Assembly (NCBI GenBank): GCA_943736015.1 | Contig: OX031058.1 | Location: 3,301,001 to 3,365,000 of the forward strand | DNA from: Tridacna crocea | Lineage: Eukaryota; Mollusca; Bivalvia; Cardiida; Cardiidae | Direction: 5' to 3' | DNA length: 64,000 nucleotides | Notes under the pieces: model-generated | What the model saw: the letters and a program-made list of their open reading frames with translations, nothing else | The model's database searches: none | What the model was told of the DNA's origin: nothing | In this document: positions 21,201 to 29,299 of the stretch, piece after piece | How the letters are laid out: each line of letters starts with the position of its first letter | Position numbering within the stretch: position 1 is the stretch's first letter | Translations under genes and position numbers: made by a program

Positions 21201-21329
21201 ATCTACAAATCAATAACAATTTGGTTAAACAGATACAGCCGTCCAGAATCGGGGAAAATTAAGAAATAACCCCTCACCTGATATCAGGAAGAAAGCTAAC
21301 AGCACGGAAAGAATACAATAGTCCGCCAT
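9072..21329 (-). CDS. Shisa/CYYR1-like small type I membrane protein, copy 1 (four exons)
   Basis: Joining 21329-21278, 16866-16746, 9737-9598 and 9283-9072 on the minus strand gives 525 nt, 174 residues plus stop. All introns are GT-AG and exon phases match (1, 2, 1). Residues 1-17 form a signal peptide. Residues 19-57 are a Cys-rich ectodomain (C25, C41, C45, C46, C54, C55) with the WC-x3-CC...YCC pattern of Shisa and CYYR1 proteins. Residues 62-83 are one hydrophobic helix, then CCCC (84-87), a likely palmitoylation site, and basic MRKSRGR. The tail from 106 is rich in Pro, Gln and Tyr and contains PPAY and PPKY, candidate WW-domain ligands. Family members act in membrane trafficking and receptor regulation; the role here is unknown. 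A B-type MITE lies 14 bases after the stop. Assignment to Shisa rather than CYYR1 is uncertain. Confidence 0.85.
9344..9588 (-). mobile_element. TTAA hairpin MITE, type A, fills intron 3 of Shisa-like copy 1
   Basis: TTAA is present at both ends. It occupies 245 of the 314 bases of intron 3; one end lies 9 bases inside the exon 3 donor. Confidence 0.88.
9598..9737 (-). CDS. Exon 3 of Shisa-like copy 1 (transmembrane helix)
   Basis: It encodes QAGMIAGIVIG through VVTTTGT, the membrane span and CCCC cluster. The acceptor is TATATAG and the donor G|GTAAGT. MITEs lie close on both sides: one TTAA end is 9 bases past the donor (9588), another starts 26 bases before the acceptor (9763). Confidence 0.88.
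9763..9991 (+). mobile_element. TTAA hairpin MITE, type A, in intron 2 beside exon 3
   Basis: It is full length. It begins 26 bases from the exon 3 acceptor, so its end may overlap the branch-point region. Confidence 0.88.
9995..10084 (-). mobile_element. TTAA MITE fragment, truncated at the centre of its hairpin
   Basis: The short arm and left hairpin arm stop at GCTGGTTACC, where unrelated GTTCACGA-rich sequence begins. Confidence 0.65.
10085..10420 (+). promoter_or_regulatory. GTTCACGA motif cluster upstream of a TATA box, copy 1
   Basis: At least eight GTTCACGA or TCGTGAAC variants lie between 10101 and 10280, then TATATATAG at 10319-10327. About 70 bases on, an ATG (10397) opens MPKTKQT and stops. 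The order resembles a promoter of an expressed gene or terminal repeat whose coding part was lost. Copy 2 is nearly identical. Confidence 0.4.
10421..11186. other. No recognised gene
   Basis: This lies inside intron 2 of the Shisa-like gene. It is almost identical to copy 2; nothing was recognised. Confidence 0.5.
11187..11414 (-). mobile_element. TTAA hairpin MITE, type A
   Basis: It is full length with an intact hairpin (one stem base GTGGTAAA). Confidence 0.87.
11636..11864 (-). mobile_element. TTAA hairpin MITE, type B
   Basis: It is a reverse B-type copy; hairpin centre GCTCGTCACGAGC. Confidence 0.87.
11865..12261. other. No recognised gene
   Basis: This is AT-rich intronic sequence shared with copy 2; nothing was recognised. 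Confidence 0.5.
12262..12960 (+). repeat. GGTGAAAGATC foldback repeat, copy 1
   Basis: An inverted pair (TTTTTTCGGTGAAAGATC and GATCTTTCACCGAAAAAA) starts the repeat, followed by CAGTACAGTTCTTTTCCC and AAAATCGGTATTTTCACTGG segments. Copy 1 lost about 25 bases of the loop. Relatives lie at 17495, 42860 and 54320. Confidence 0.65.
12982..13210 (+). mobile_element. TTAA hairpin MITE, type A, only in copy 1
   Basis: It is full length. Copy 2 reads GCACGGTTAAAGAAGTAC at 39655, an exact empty site with one TTAA. Confidence 0.95.
13313..13535 (-). mobile_element. TTAA hairpin MITE, type A
   Basis: The left end is TTAATACCACACAATC, the right end eroded to AGTAAA; the hairpin is nearly intact. Confidence 0.8.
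13741..13864 (+). mobile_element. TTAA MITE remnant, split by a 547-bp insertion
   Basis: An imperfect hairpin (GAAAATCCTGGTGATCAGCA) remains; the right tail continues at 14412 beyond the inserted element. Confidence 0.65.
13865..14411 (+). mobile_element. 547-bp TTTAAA-AGGTGG element, only in copy 1
   Basis: TTTAAAGGTGGGTAAC opens it and GGCCACCTTTAAA closes it. Copy 2 has a single TTTAAA in the same flanks (GGTCTTTAAATGTCGG), so TTAA or TTTAAA was duplicated. The interior holds GGCTACGTAGCC, and no coding capacity was seen. Confidence 0.9.
14505..14690 (+). mobile_element. TTAA hairpin MITE remnant
   Basis: CTTTACCAAACAACAAAACT and an imperfect hairpin are recognisable; the ends are eroded. 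Confidence 0.65.
14695..15050 (+). mobile_element. tRNA-derived SINE
   Basis: The head has A box GGTAGCTCAGTTGGTAGC and a B-box-like GTTCGTTCCCC; in copy 2 the GCCGAGCC and GGCTCGGC acceptor arms still pair. The body has a duplicated GGATTGATGATAGTCAT unit. The B box is degraded. Confidence 0.75.
15455..15665 (-). mobile_element. SINE body fragment beginning with a perfect foldback
   Basis: At about 15458-15528 the SINE 3' part is present in both orientations back to back (AGCTTTCCTGGAGTTTCTTT and its complement), giving arms of about 35 bases. The rest is the SINE body in reverse. Confidence 0.7.
16025..16345 (+). repeat. Unclassified dispersed repeat, copy 1
   Basis: It contains GGCTGTGGTGAATCATGTCG, ACTGACGTCACT and CGCCATTTTGGATGTTG in the same order as 56616-57684, where MITEs split it. 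Confidence 0.6.
16417..16631 (-). mobile_element. TTAA hairpin MITE, type A, lost left end
   Basis: The hairpin is intact and the right end is GATAGTGAGTTAA; the left TTAA is missing. Confidence 0.78.
16632..16735 (-). repeat. Short dispersed repeat (AGAGTAACATAATGC)
   Basis: About 60 bases match 62575-62635 in the opposite orientation and 44095-44190 in copy 2. The class is unknown. Confidence 0.5.
16746..16866 (-). CDS. Exon 2 of Shisa-like copy 1 (Cys-rich ectodomain)
   Basis: The acceptor TTTTCAG lies at 16867 and the donor AG|GTAAGT at 16745. It encodes the six-Cys segment ending CCIGR at the exon junction. An A-type MITE begins 46 bases upstream of the acceptor. Confidence 0.85.
16912..17139 (+). 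mobile_element. TTAA hairpin MITE, type A
   Basis: It lies in intron 1 of the Shisa-like gene, 46 bases from exon 2. The left TTAA is present, the right end is GATCAA. Confidence 0.82.
17495..18240 (+). repeat. GGTGAAAGATC foldback repeat, second copy, split by a MITE
   Basis: The same segments as at 12262 occur in order, interrupted by the MITE at 17681-17905. Confidence 0.6.
17681..17905 (-). mobile_element. TTAA hairpin MITE, type A
   Basis: Hairpin stem has GGGGATAATG against an unchanged partner arm; the right end is GGGTTAA. Confidence 0.8.
18248..18414. mobile_element. AT-rich foldback element, copy 1
   Basis: GCACAGGAATTTGACATT is mirrored at the right end; inside, ATGATCAAATATGAAAAAAA is also mirrored around TATAATATAAACAATG. 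The whole unit can fold into one long hairpin. Confidence 0.8.
18573..18650 (-). mobile_element. TTAA MITE fragment
   Basis: Only the short arm and part of a hairpin arm remain. Confidence 0.5.
18741..18969 (+). mobile_element. TTAA hairpin MITE, type A
   Basis: It is full length, with TTAA at both ends and an intact hairpin. Confidence 0.87.
19415..19686 (+). mobile_element. tRNA-derived SINE, copy 1
   Basis: The head reads AGCTAGCTCATTTAGTAG then GGTTCAAGGCCCACG; the body ends TCAGGAGGGGGGAGTG. ACGTTGGGTGGA recurs on both sides of the body, suggesting tandem SINE units. Confidence 0.7.
19687..19923. mobile_element. Long foldback element inside a tRNA-like SINE, copy 1
   Basis: Nearly the whole 237 bp is an inverted repeat, ends GTAGTACAGATAACTGTCCC and complement, meeting near 19805. 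It splits a second tRNA-like head whose remainder lies at about 19939-20012. In copy 2 only the left arm remains. Confidence 0.85.
19939..20012 (+). mobile_element. tRNA-like SINE head remnant
   Basis: TAGCTCTGTAGGTAGAGCTG and GGCTCGAGTCCTGCATTGGG mark A-box and B-box regions. It is not a convincing tRNA gene because the acceptor arm is interrupted. Confidence 0.55.
20130..20677 (-). mobile_element. TTTAAA-AGGTGG element, reverse copy, only in copy 1
   Basis: At 548 bp it matches 13865-14411 reversed, including the GGCTACGTAGCC core and CGTTATAAGTCACGTGCCAG. Copy 2 lacks it. Confidence 0.88.
20693..20921 (+). mobile_element. TTAA hairpin MITE, type A, only in copy 1
   Basis: It is full length. 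Copy 2 reads AAATGAATTAGCCATATAT at the site, one near-TTAA without the element. Confidence 0.9.
20945..21066. mobile_element. GATCAGACTGCACAG hairpin element, copy 1
   Basis: AAGATCAGACTGCACAGAAC is mirrored by CGTGCAGTCTGATCTT, with outer pairing of CGGACAATGTAGAT and ATCTACATTGTCCG. The left end CCCTTTGGCTGCTAAGCGC resembles 28206. Confidence 0.75.
21278..21329 (-). CDS. Exon 1 of Shisa-like copy 1 (signal peptide)
   Basis: The ATG at 21329 opens MADYCILSVLLAFFLIS, a typical signal peptide. The donor CAG|GTGAGG follows in phase 1. No closer in-frame upstream ATG was seen. Copy 2 encodes the same residues. Confidence 0.85.
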
Positions 21330-22504
21330 TTTATATGTAATTTTCTGGTTTATGAAAAGACCGTGTCATTTAGATCTACCTGGATATTTCGCAATATAGT
21401 CCATACAACACAGTATGGATCAATGAATCAAGTCATGTATGTTACTATTTTTAGGCGACGCGGATGAAAAATCTGACTGTCCTGTTTCCGGTCGTTTTCG
21501 GTATTATCCGTTCCCGATCGATTTCGGCATTTAGCGACTCGTCCCCCGTTCCCCCTCCCTCCAAAATTCTTTAACAGTTTTTTTTATCTAAAACCAACTA
21601 GAGAAGGGGGAGTTTTCAATCATTTTCTGCATAGGAAAAATATTTGAAACTTGCTTTTTGTCCTACTCGACCTTTCAGATAGTTTTGCACATTAAATAGA
21701 TCTATATATTCCATCGATCCGTTGTAAGTTTGGGTGAAAGCGTCCCTCTTGATTTAAATCATCGAGTCGACGAACAATTTTGGGGTTCAAGACTGTGACA
21801 TAATAATCATCAGTGTAGGTTCAGCGAGAGGCATGTTATTAATTTAGGTAAATTATAGTTTTGGCCCCAAAAGATGATATCCTATCCATGTAAAGATCAG
21901 TCTAGTTCGGAAAAGGTTAAACAAACAAGTCGATGGTGAAACATCGGAAGACAGATCTAGATACCTGATAGATCTATATAGCCTGAAGTATTTTCATCTT
22001 GACCACCAAAATTTAAGATCTAGAATCCAGATCTACTTTTTTTAAATTTCTGCAAAGCTTTATTAAAGTTTGGAATTGACAAATCACCTACCCTCTATAC
22101 ACACACCATAGCAAAGTGCATAGATCTCCTTTTCCCATATTTTTATCTACTCTTCTCAAAATAAATTCCAGTTTCTCAGTCAAATCAGGGATCATAATTA
22201 TATACATATACTATCCCTGGACAAATGCATACATGTACATTTTGTTGTTGGAAATGCTTAGAATTTGGACTGGTATATAGATCTAATTTTGTAGTTTGGA
22301 AAAGAGCCGATTAAATCTTATCTCGAACACCAGCCCCTACCAGGTCCTACATATCACAGTCTCTGCAAATTTTTACCAATACTCTGGTAATGTTCCGAGG
22401 ATGTATATCATTTTTAACAAAGTGACGTCAGAATCTATGCAAGGAAACAACGATCACACAGGGGTCATAGAAAACTGCTTACAAAGGGAAAATGGTGACA
22501 AGGA
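21330..22504. promoter_or_regulatory. Upstream region of Shisa-like copy 1
   Basis: This precedes the gene on the minus strand and should hold its promoter and 5' UTR. No TATA box stands out near the start codon. GATCTA words are frequent. Copy 2 is conserved. Confidence 0.35.
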
Positions 22505-23043
22505 CAAACAAGAGGGCCAAGATGGCCCTGAATTGCTCACCTGAATTTTTGAGAGGACCAGAGCCACGAAGTGCTCATGGTGAGCTTTTGTGATCGCCCA
22601 GTGTCCGTCGTCCACAATTTCTTTAAACATCTTCTCCTCCTAAACCACTGGGCCAATCTTGATGAAACTTGGCAGGGATGTTCCTTAGGTGAAGCTCTTC
22701 TAATGTTGTTCAAGAGATTGAATTCCACCCATAACTCTGGTTGCCATGGCAACCAAAAGGAAAAAAATAGCAAAATCTTTTAAAATCTTCTTCTCTGGAA
22801 CTAGAACGTGTAGAGCTTTGATATTTGGTATGCAGCATCTCCTAGTAGACCTCTACCAAGATTGTTCATATGATGCCCCTGGGGTCAAAACTGACCCTGC
22901 CCCGGAACATTCCAGCCAAGTTTGGTCCAAAGTGGCCCAGCGGTTTAGGAGGAGTTGATGTTTAAAGAATTGTTGACGACGCACGACGGACACCAGATGA
23001 TCCTAAAAGCTCCCCTTGAGCACATTGTGCTCAGGTGAGCTAG
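22505..23043. mobile_element. CACCTGAG repeat, longest copy (segment copy 1)
   Basis: It starts GAGGGCCAAGATGGCCCTGA...GCTCACCTGAA and ends with hairpin GAGCACATTGTGCTC then AGGTGAGCTAG. The interior has TTGATGAAACTTGGCAGGGA. Confidence 0.75.
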
Positions 23044-23377
23044 AAATAGACATGAAAGATATATTTGTTTGACAATGGTTTATTGTATTTCATATAATAA
23101 ATCTGGTTTACAGTTCTATATTACATGTATGTACAATAAAATCTTCCCTATAAGGGTACTAGTACATGTACCAATATATTACAAGAAAAAGTTGATGCAA
23201 AGCATCAAAGTCGCCGCAAAAAAAATTGTTTAATGCTTCAAGAAAGCCAGGGCAAGTAAGTAAATGTCAGTTTTCATCAGCAGATTTTTTAACACATTAT
23301 GAAATTATGTGAATAGTAACCTATATCAAAACTTGTCTTCTGTGTACAGTATCTAATACCCTAGCACAGCGCTCTCT
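23044..23377. other. Right edge of copy 1
   Basis: On the minus strand, CAATAAACCATTG suggests a possible polyadenylation signal. Duplication homology ends near 23186; nothing else was recognised. Confidence 0.35.
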
Positions 23378-23605
23378 TAGCTCTTTTCCAAACGACAAAT
23401 ATCAGACTCTTCCAAATTCAAAGAGTTGGCAGATGACAATTTCAAAAAGCTGCAAAAATGGTGGAAAATTCGCTAGTAGTGGGGAAAAAGTATTTAATAA
23501 AGAAGAAATTGCTAATAACGAGCAATTTCTCCTTATCCAACATGTTTTGACGAAAGAATTTGATGGCACACATGTGATAACCCGTGTTTGTTTGGGAAAG
23601 TGGTG
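23378..23605 (+). mobile_element. TTAA-family hairpin MITE, type C, diverged
   Basis: CTCTTTTCCAAACGACAAAT and a loop GCTAATAACGAGC are recognisable; one hairpin arm is damaged and the TTAA ends are lost. Confidence 0.7.
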
Positions 23606-24059
23606 AAAGCAGGGCTAAGTTACTAAAATGTTGCTGTCCTAGGAAAGTATGATTCAAGAGGACGTAAGTTTGCAAGGCATGCTTTCAATTTAAACAAGTC
23701 TAAGACTATAGTGTTTGGTGAACATTGTTCATAAAGAATCATGGTTTTGCATCGCGCTTTATCATTATGAACAACACAGCGAAAAAGTGGCCTCTCTCCA
23801 GATTTTTTCCACAAATTAAATTTATGCAGAGCTCGTTGAGAAATAAACAAAAGGAGTTCTAAACTATCTTTGTTGTAAAAACTAGACTTAGAAATACAGT
23901 AAGTAACCAATAATGGTCAGATACAATCATAACCATCATACCCGTTCTTCGGCGGAATTTAGCACAATTTCAGCAATGCACAATTTTAGCAGTGGTCATT
24001 CAACAAAAAACACACAAATAGTAGGAAAAACTATCTACAAAATAATCAAAATGATTATT
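23606..24059. other. No recognised gene (spacer)
   Basis: It includes a short MITE-like segment near 23675-23715; otherwise unassigned. Confidence 0.4.
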
Positions 24060-24215
24060 AAACCTGTGTACGAAGGTTGTACGAAACGACCAACTGGGTA
24101 CGAAATGACCAAAATTGAAAGTATAAGTAGACCTATATGAATTGACCAAAATCGTACGAAATGACCTAGGTACGAAATTAATAAGGTACGAAATGACTGG
24201 AAACCTGTACAGCCT
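24060..24215 (+). repeat. GGTACGAAATGACC motif array
   Basis: Six irregularly spaced copies of TACGAAATGAC or close variants occur between 24067 and 24200. Confidence 0.7.
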
Positions 24216-24459
24216 TGACCAATGAAAACAAGGCATTTATGTGGACGAGTCCATTTCTCACGAATAGCGACAATAAAAGAAATAATTAGGCGGTTTTTTG
24301 ATGTTGTAAGTATTAATAGAACAAAAACAGTATCATATTGCAATTTCGTAGTTTAAGAATGAATTAAAAAGCCAGTTTAAGGCGAAGTAACGTTAGAAAG
24401 ATTCCTTGTTAACCTAACACCCCTATGAAAACGAAATTCCCACTATCCATGTCCTAACT

Positions 24460-24720
24460 CGAAAAACTATTAAAAATATAGTCGCGCGCTTCTGCGCGGC
24501 GACTAACAAGTACATCTATATTGAAATAAGAGGCTGTGATTGGTATTTCAAAGTTGTCTTTCTTTATATTGCCCCAATGCCGTGTCACATCAAACTTCGC
24601 AAGAAATAGGACGGCGTTTTGATCCTCTTTGAACAACGAAGCATTCAAGTAACCATGACTGATTTTTGTGGCATTTGTCGAAGACAATGCCACTATCAGA
24701 TCAATAATAAATGTTCAATA
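24460..24720. other. Unclassified stretch with GTCGCGCGC hairpin
   Basis: GTCGCGCGCTTCTGCGCGGCGAC at 24480-24503 can fold back, giving a GC-rich stem in AT-rich DNA. A 79-codon minus frame covers it but shows no known domain. Confidence 0.4.
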
Positions 24721-24777
24721 TTGAATTCTGAAGACCATGTATGGTATTTTGTGCAAAACCGAAGGAAATAAACCCAA

Positions 24778-24995
24778 TTAACTCATTACCAAACGACAAA
24801 ATTTTAGACTAGTTCAGATTGAAAGCATTTGCAAACGACAAAATAAAGGTGACTGAAAAATTGAAATTTGTTCTGGGAGGGGTAGAAAACACTGTGGGAA
24901 AAGGAGAAAATGCTGGTTACCAGCATTTTCTCCTTTTCCTACAGTGTTTTCAAATAGCTTCTTTCTCAGGACCGTCAAAAGTAGTAATGGGTTAA
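24778..24995 (+). mobile_element. TTAA hairpin MITE, type A
   Basis: TTAA ends and the hairpin are present; about 12 bases are missing near the right end. Confidence 0.84.
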
Positions 24996-25097
24996 ACTCA
25001 GTTTTTCTAGACAAATAGGTTTTTTCAAAAGCACTCAGATATTTTTCCTTGTCCTCGTAAAAGAATTTACATGAACTATGCTCTGGAAAAAGGGGGT

Positions 25098-25412
25098 TTA
25101 ACCCTTAACCAGACGACAAAACTTCAGCCCTTTTAAAATTGAAAGCATTTTCAGACGACAATTTCAGTACTGCTCAAACTCAAATTAAGTCAATCACACC
25201 ATTCCCACTTATAACGAGCCTGCGCCAAAAGGATTTGAAAACGTTGTCGGAAAAGGAGAAAAAGCTGATAATCAGCATTTTCTCCTTTTCCTACAACGTT
25301 TTCTATCCTTTTAAATTCCACATTGTAAGTTTTGAAAAAACATTTATTTTGTCGTCTGACGTCTGCAAATTTTTTCGATGTAGACCGGGCTAAAATTGTG
25401 TGTTTCTGATAG
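25098..25412. mobile_element. Composite of two diverged TTAA MITEs
   Basis: A left part like TTAACCCTTAACCAGACGAC runs into a second element with hairpin AAAGCTGATAATCAGCATTT; the right end is lost. Confidence 0.65.
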
Positions 25413-26034
25413 CCGATTGGTTTCTGATAGCCGATTGGTTTCCCTCTGGGTATTTAACATTCGCATTAGCGTTGTCTGCGCATGTCATATTCTTCGAAGA
25501 TTCGACTGTCTTATATGACACATCACTAGCCCCGAAAGCGGGCTGACTGTAAATTTACGCTCTATAAAGTACATGTAGCAATGTTGAAAATAGCTTTTAT
25601 CAATAGGTTTGAGGAGAAACGAGACCTGCTTTAGCTCCAGATTTCTCTGGACTGCTGATCATAGCTGAATGAATTGCACGAGGTAGCGTTTTATTGAGTA
25701 AACCTTTATTTTAGTTTTAAATTCAAAGTAACGGTTGTCGCGTAGGAATGTGATTCGGTTCTGTACCCAGGATGCCCATATCAGATAGATGAGTATTTAT
25801 AGAATGCCATCTAGCGGGAGATAATGTTCGCATTAACTCAAGTTTGAAGGAAATAATCATCTTCGGTACTTTAAATTCAGAGATATCAGTAAATGTACGC
25901 AAAAATAATATACGGTAAATAGATCTATGAAAGTTTTTTGCACTAAAAGGTTGTGGTAATACAATGACAATTTTTTGAAAACAGCCGAGCAAAAAAAACA
26001 TCACTACCCTTTGAAATAAAAGTTTTATATGGCC
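25413..26034. other. No recognised gene (spacer)
   Basis: It contains a short direct repeat (TTTCTGATAGCCGATTGG twice at about 25404-25440); otherwise unassigned. Confidence 0.4.
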
Positions 26035-26305
26035 TACATCGCACGAAATGGGGTATTCAGACATTTGCGTATATAAAGTATCGTTTCGGATCAGCCTGCG
26101 CAGTTCGTGCAGGCTCATCCGACACAGAACTCTATTTCAAAATAAAATTGTGCCCCGCAGTATACTTGCGTGAAACAGAAAATCACTCACGATCGGAAAG
26201 TGTCGTCTTGGATCAGCCTGCGCACACTGCGCAGGCTGATCCGAGACGACACTTTACGCAAATGTCCGAATTCCCCTTTTCGCGTGTTGCAGGTCAAAAT
26301 TATGG
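26035..26305. mobile_element. GATCAGCCTGCGCA hairpin MITEs
   Basis: Two hairpins lie together: GGATCAGCCTGCGCAGTTCG near 26087 and a longer perfect one at 26199-26254 with arms AAGTGTCGTCTTGGATCAGC. Outer ends (ATTTGCGTATA and CGCAAATGTCC) are roughly mirrored. Confidence 0.75.
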
Positions 26306-26495
26306 CCGTTATTGCCGCAGCGACAATGAGCGACGACTCGCCTATTCACAGCAGTCTATACATGCTGGATTTCGTAAATTTATATTCGTCATATAATCAC
26401 GTAGGCCCTATGGTATGGGGAATATTTGTTGAAATTTTCTACGTCATGAACTGAGGTTGAGTAAGTTTTAAGTGATTTCCCCGTTTTATTAACTA

Positions 26496-26725
26496 TTAAC
26501 CCTTTACAACACAATCCCGTATTTAACGACCCCGAGGAAGAAGCCTTTTTGAAAGCATTGTGGAACAAGGAGAAAATGCTGCATGGTTACTGGCATTTTC
26601 TCCCTTTCCTGCAATGTTTTACCCTTTCAATGACAAAAATTCCATTATTTGATTCACACTAAAATTGTCACCTGCTAAAGTTTTCAACTTGTGCCAGACT
26701 AATATTCTTATCGTTCAGAAAATAA
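26496..26725 (-). mobile_element. TTAA hairpin MITE, type A, diverged
   Basis: The left TTAACCCTTTAC is intact. The hairpin loop has gained bases (GCTGCATGGTTACTGGC), and the right end is eroded. Confidence 0.72.
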
Positions 26726-26727
26726 TT

Positions 26728-26992
26728 GCGACCCGTCACGCGAAAAGGGGACCTTCCGGGAACTGTGAAAAGTGTCAACCCTGGTCAGACTGCGCGGATT
26801 GCGCAGGCTGATCAGGGTCGACACTTTTCGCTTTTCTGATATTTTCTGTATGAAAAGTTGTCATTCTACCATGCTATATAATAATTTTTGAACTATCAAC
26901 TTAAACTGACCTGCACTTTCTTTACTTAGGTCTGTGTACATCTAATTGATGTACGGAATTCACAGATAGCCCCTTTTCGCGTGACGGGTCAC
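26728..26992. mobile_element. MITE with GACCCGTCACGCG ends and GATCAG hairpin
   Basis: GACCCGTCACGCGAAAAGGG and its exact complement close both ends. Inside, AGTGTCAACCCTGGTCAGAC pairs with GGCTGATCAGGGTCGACACT. Confidence 0.85.
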
Positions 26993-26996
26993 AATA

Positions 26997-27335
26997 TATT
27001 CTGTTTATACCTACTGTGATGTGAATATGAGACGTCATAGCAAGTTGCATTAATAGCTTGAATGATTCCTTTGAATTGGATTTAAATGATTAAATAGCTT
27101 TGGTCATATCACAGCAATCAGTGCACCAAAGCATAAGTTTCTCCATCTAGTTATGACACAGCTGACTTTCCAGGTCAATGGCTACTTTTCTCACGATGCA
27201 TCATAGGTGAGAGGCGAAAAATCGGCAGAAACACATGTTGTCGCAACTGGTTATTAAACTCGCAAACAACAGGTCACGAGTCAGGTACACTAAACACTGA
27301 GCTATCCACTCGGACCAGTAGCTTGAATGACCATT
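26997..27335 (-). other. Possible SINE remnant (spacer)
   Basis: CGCAAACAACAGGTCACGAG and GAGCTATCCACTCGG look like reversed B-box and A-box regions of a tRNA-like head. Weak. Confidence 0.3.
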
Positions 27336-27341
27336 ATTATA

Positions 27342-27425
27342 TCGTCGGTTTACTTTGAAAAACCTCGTAACTACAGCTTGTTACAAGCTGTAGTTACGAG
27401 GTTTTTGAAGTAAACCGACGATAAA
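27342..27425. repeat. Near-perfect palindrome
   Basis: Arms of about 40 bases (ATCGTCGGTTTACTTTGAAA and complement) meet at GCTTGTTACAAGC. It sits immediately beside a reversed SINE. Confidence 0.85.
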
Positions 27426-27439
27426 ACTAATGTTTTATC

Positions 27440-27740
27440 TAAGGTGTTTAATGCCGTTTCAACATTGTTTCAGCGATATCGCTGCGGCCAGCTCACCTAA
27501 CCATATATTCCTGGGGTAGCTTTTACCACTACTCCGCATTATAGTCTGTCCATGCCACTATCTGCTTTCCAACATGGCTATCGTCGAAACAATGGCCAGC
27601 GGTGAGAGACGAATAAACCCAGTCGGAATGACTATCATCAATTCTCGGTTAGATATTGGCAGAGCCGGGAATCGAAACAGCAACCCTGTTCTCAAGTCCT
27701 GTACTCTACCTAGTTCAATACGAGACCTCGGCAGGATGTT
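27440..27740 (-). mobile_element. tRNA-derived SINE, reverse
   Basis: The body (GCCGTTTCAACATTGTTTCA, ATGGCTATCGTCGAAAC) is followed by a reversed head with GGGAATCGAAACAGC and CTCAAGTCCTGTAC; it is the same family as 14695. Confidence 0.72.
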
Positions 27741-28204
27741 TTAGAGCAACCCCCGGTTACAAAAGCCGCCGTGGTATAACAATGTTTCACTTACTACTGA
27801 CCAACAAACTAATTTATGTAACTGGATAACTTTGCGCAAGCGGCCCATGGATGTTAGGATTTTGAAACTATTCGATAATTTCTAATATAAATGTGGAGAC
27901 CGTAAACATTTTAAGCAGTTCGAGCCTTTATCTACAAACAATCCTGTGTTTAACAAGCAAACCTGATGAAATCTTTTGAAAGTACCGTCAGAAAAGGAAA
28001 AAAATACCGATAGACAGCATATTCCCATTTTCAACAATGAGTTCTATTCTTTTACATACAAAGCATTTAACAATAAATACATTATTTCTCATCAACAAAA
28101 ACTTGTTATTTGAAAGCGTATGTAGTTACATTTTACCTTCTAGTAAAAAGACAAATGCCGACCATGCGTGACACATGTCATGATGTGTCTCATTCGTGGG
28201 GATT

Positions 28205-28330
28205 TAACCCTTACGTTGCTAAGCGCGACCCAGTGACCTTTTGCTGACCGTGTAGATCAAGATCAGACTGCACAGAACGTGCAGTCTGATCCTTGATCTA
28301 CACTATCCGATAAGAAGATATCCCCCTGAC
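28205..28330. mobile_element. GATCAGACTGCACAG hairpin element (spacer)
   Basis: TTAACCCTTACGTTGCTAAG opens it. The hairpin AGATCAAGATCAGACTGCAC and complement matches 20945. Confidence 0.75.
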
Positions 28331-28433
28331 ACTTTGAAAAAGCAATAATCGGGGTCTCTAATGTTTGGAAAACCTTCATTTAACCAGACATAAATAAGAG
28401 TGTGTATTGTATGTCTCTGATTTAACCTCTTTA

Positions 28434-29299
28434 GCAGGTTAAGGATCTAGGTGAAACGATGAATTTCTTGTGGTGGCTGAAACGTGACAATATACACTAC
28501 CACTACATCTCATCACTGTATTCTGTTTTCCCTGCATACTAGTATTATGGATCGATGAATCATGTATCAATTAGAGAGAGAGAGAGAGTGTGTGTGTGTG
28601 TGTGTGTGGAGGGAATATGGAGGGAGAATGGAAAACTAGACCAGAGAACAAGAGAGTGTGGAAAGAAGAGAGGGAGAAATGGATGAGAGAGAAACTATTT
28701 GACTAAAAAGTTGACTAAAGCTATCACTAAACGTGATTATACCCCCCCCACAACAGCTCCTTGTCACAAAAACAGGTCACAGAATGCAGAATGGTTTAGC
28801 ACAAAAGTAAGAGTTGAAAAAAGTTCAAGGGGAGATAATTCCACAACAAATCGCAACAGGGTCATGAAAATTGCACATGGACAACTTCATATATATAGGA
28901 ACCCTGTGTGTAAATTTGAGTTCACTATCTTAAAAGTGATGGAATGTTGCTGCGGACAAATTTGTGTCTGCATACAGACAGACAGCCATGGCGATTCTAG
29001 TATACCCCCCCTCCACCATGTTGTGGTGGGTATGCAAAGTATCAAGTTGAATAAGAACAACAACTCAGTGGCATGTTTATGTATGAAAATATATCTTCTA
29101 TACATTTATTTTCAATACAAAAAAAATTCAAACACAACAGATACAAAGGTTATAGTAAACAATGAGAAGCACATATTAAAAAGGTCACAATAGACTGATG
29201 ATTTCATCACAATTCATTTCCATCTTATGCATAAGATCTTGAAATTGTGTGGCAAAGAGCGATACACATTATGGGCCGTCCTCTGTGAAAAAAGGGCTT
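28434..29299. other. Left edge of copy 2 with GA/GT microsatellite
   Basis: An AG run passes into a GT run at about 28574-28608, longer than in copy 1. The C run here is shorter (7 rather than 9), which is why one frame (28699-29193) stays open. No protein signature was recognised. Confidence 0.55.

Larger units (their letters stand above)
977..23186 (+). repeat. Large tandem segmental duplication, copy 1
   Basis: This stretch aligns in order and orientation with about 28434-50112. It carries the complete Shisa-like gene, the same nested repeats and the same microsatellite at its left edge. The copies differ by scattered substitutions and by insertions specific to one copy. Insertions seen only here are at 4960, 5358, 8830, 12982, 13865, 20130 and 20693. 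Edges were placed by eye and could be off by tens of bases. A haplotype-assembly artefact is possible. Confidence 0.9.

Noticed and set aside
24454-24693. 79-codon minus-strand frame with varied composition
   Set aside because: No splice context or homologous motif was recognised; it includes a palindromic GC-rich stem.
28699-29193. 164-codon open frame at the left edge of copy 2
   Set aside because: The copy 1 counterpart is broken by length changes in a C run, the composition is AT-driven and no domain is visible.
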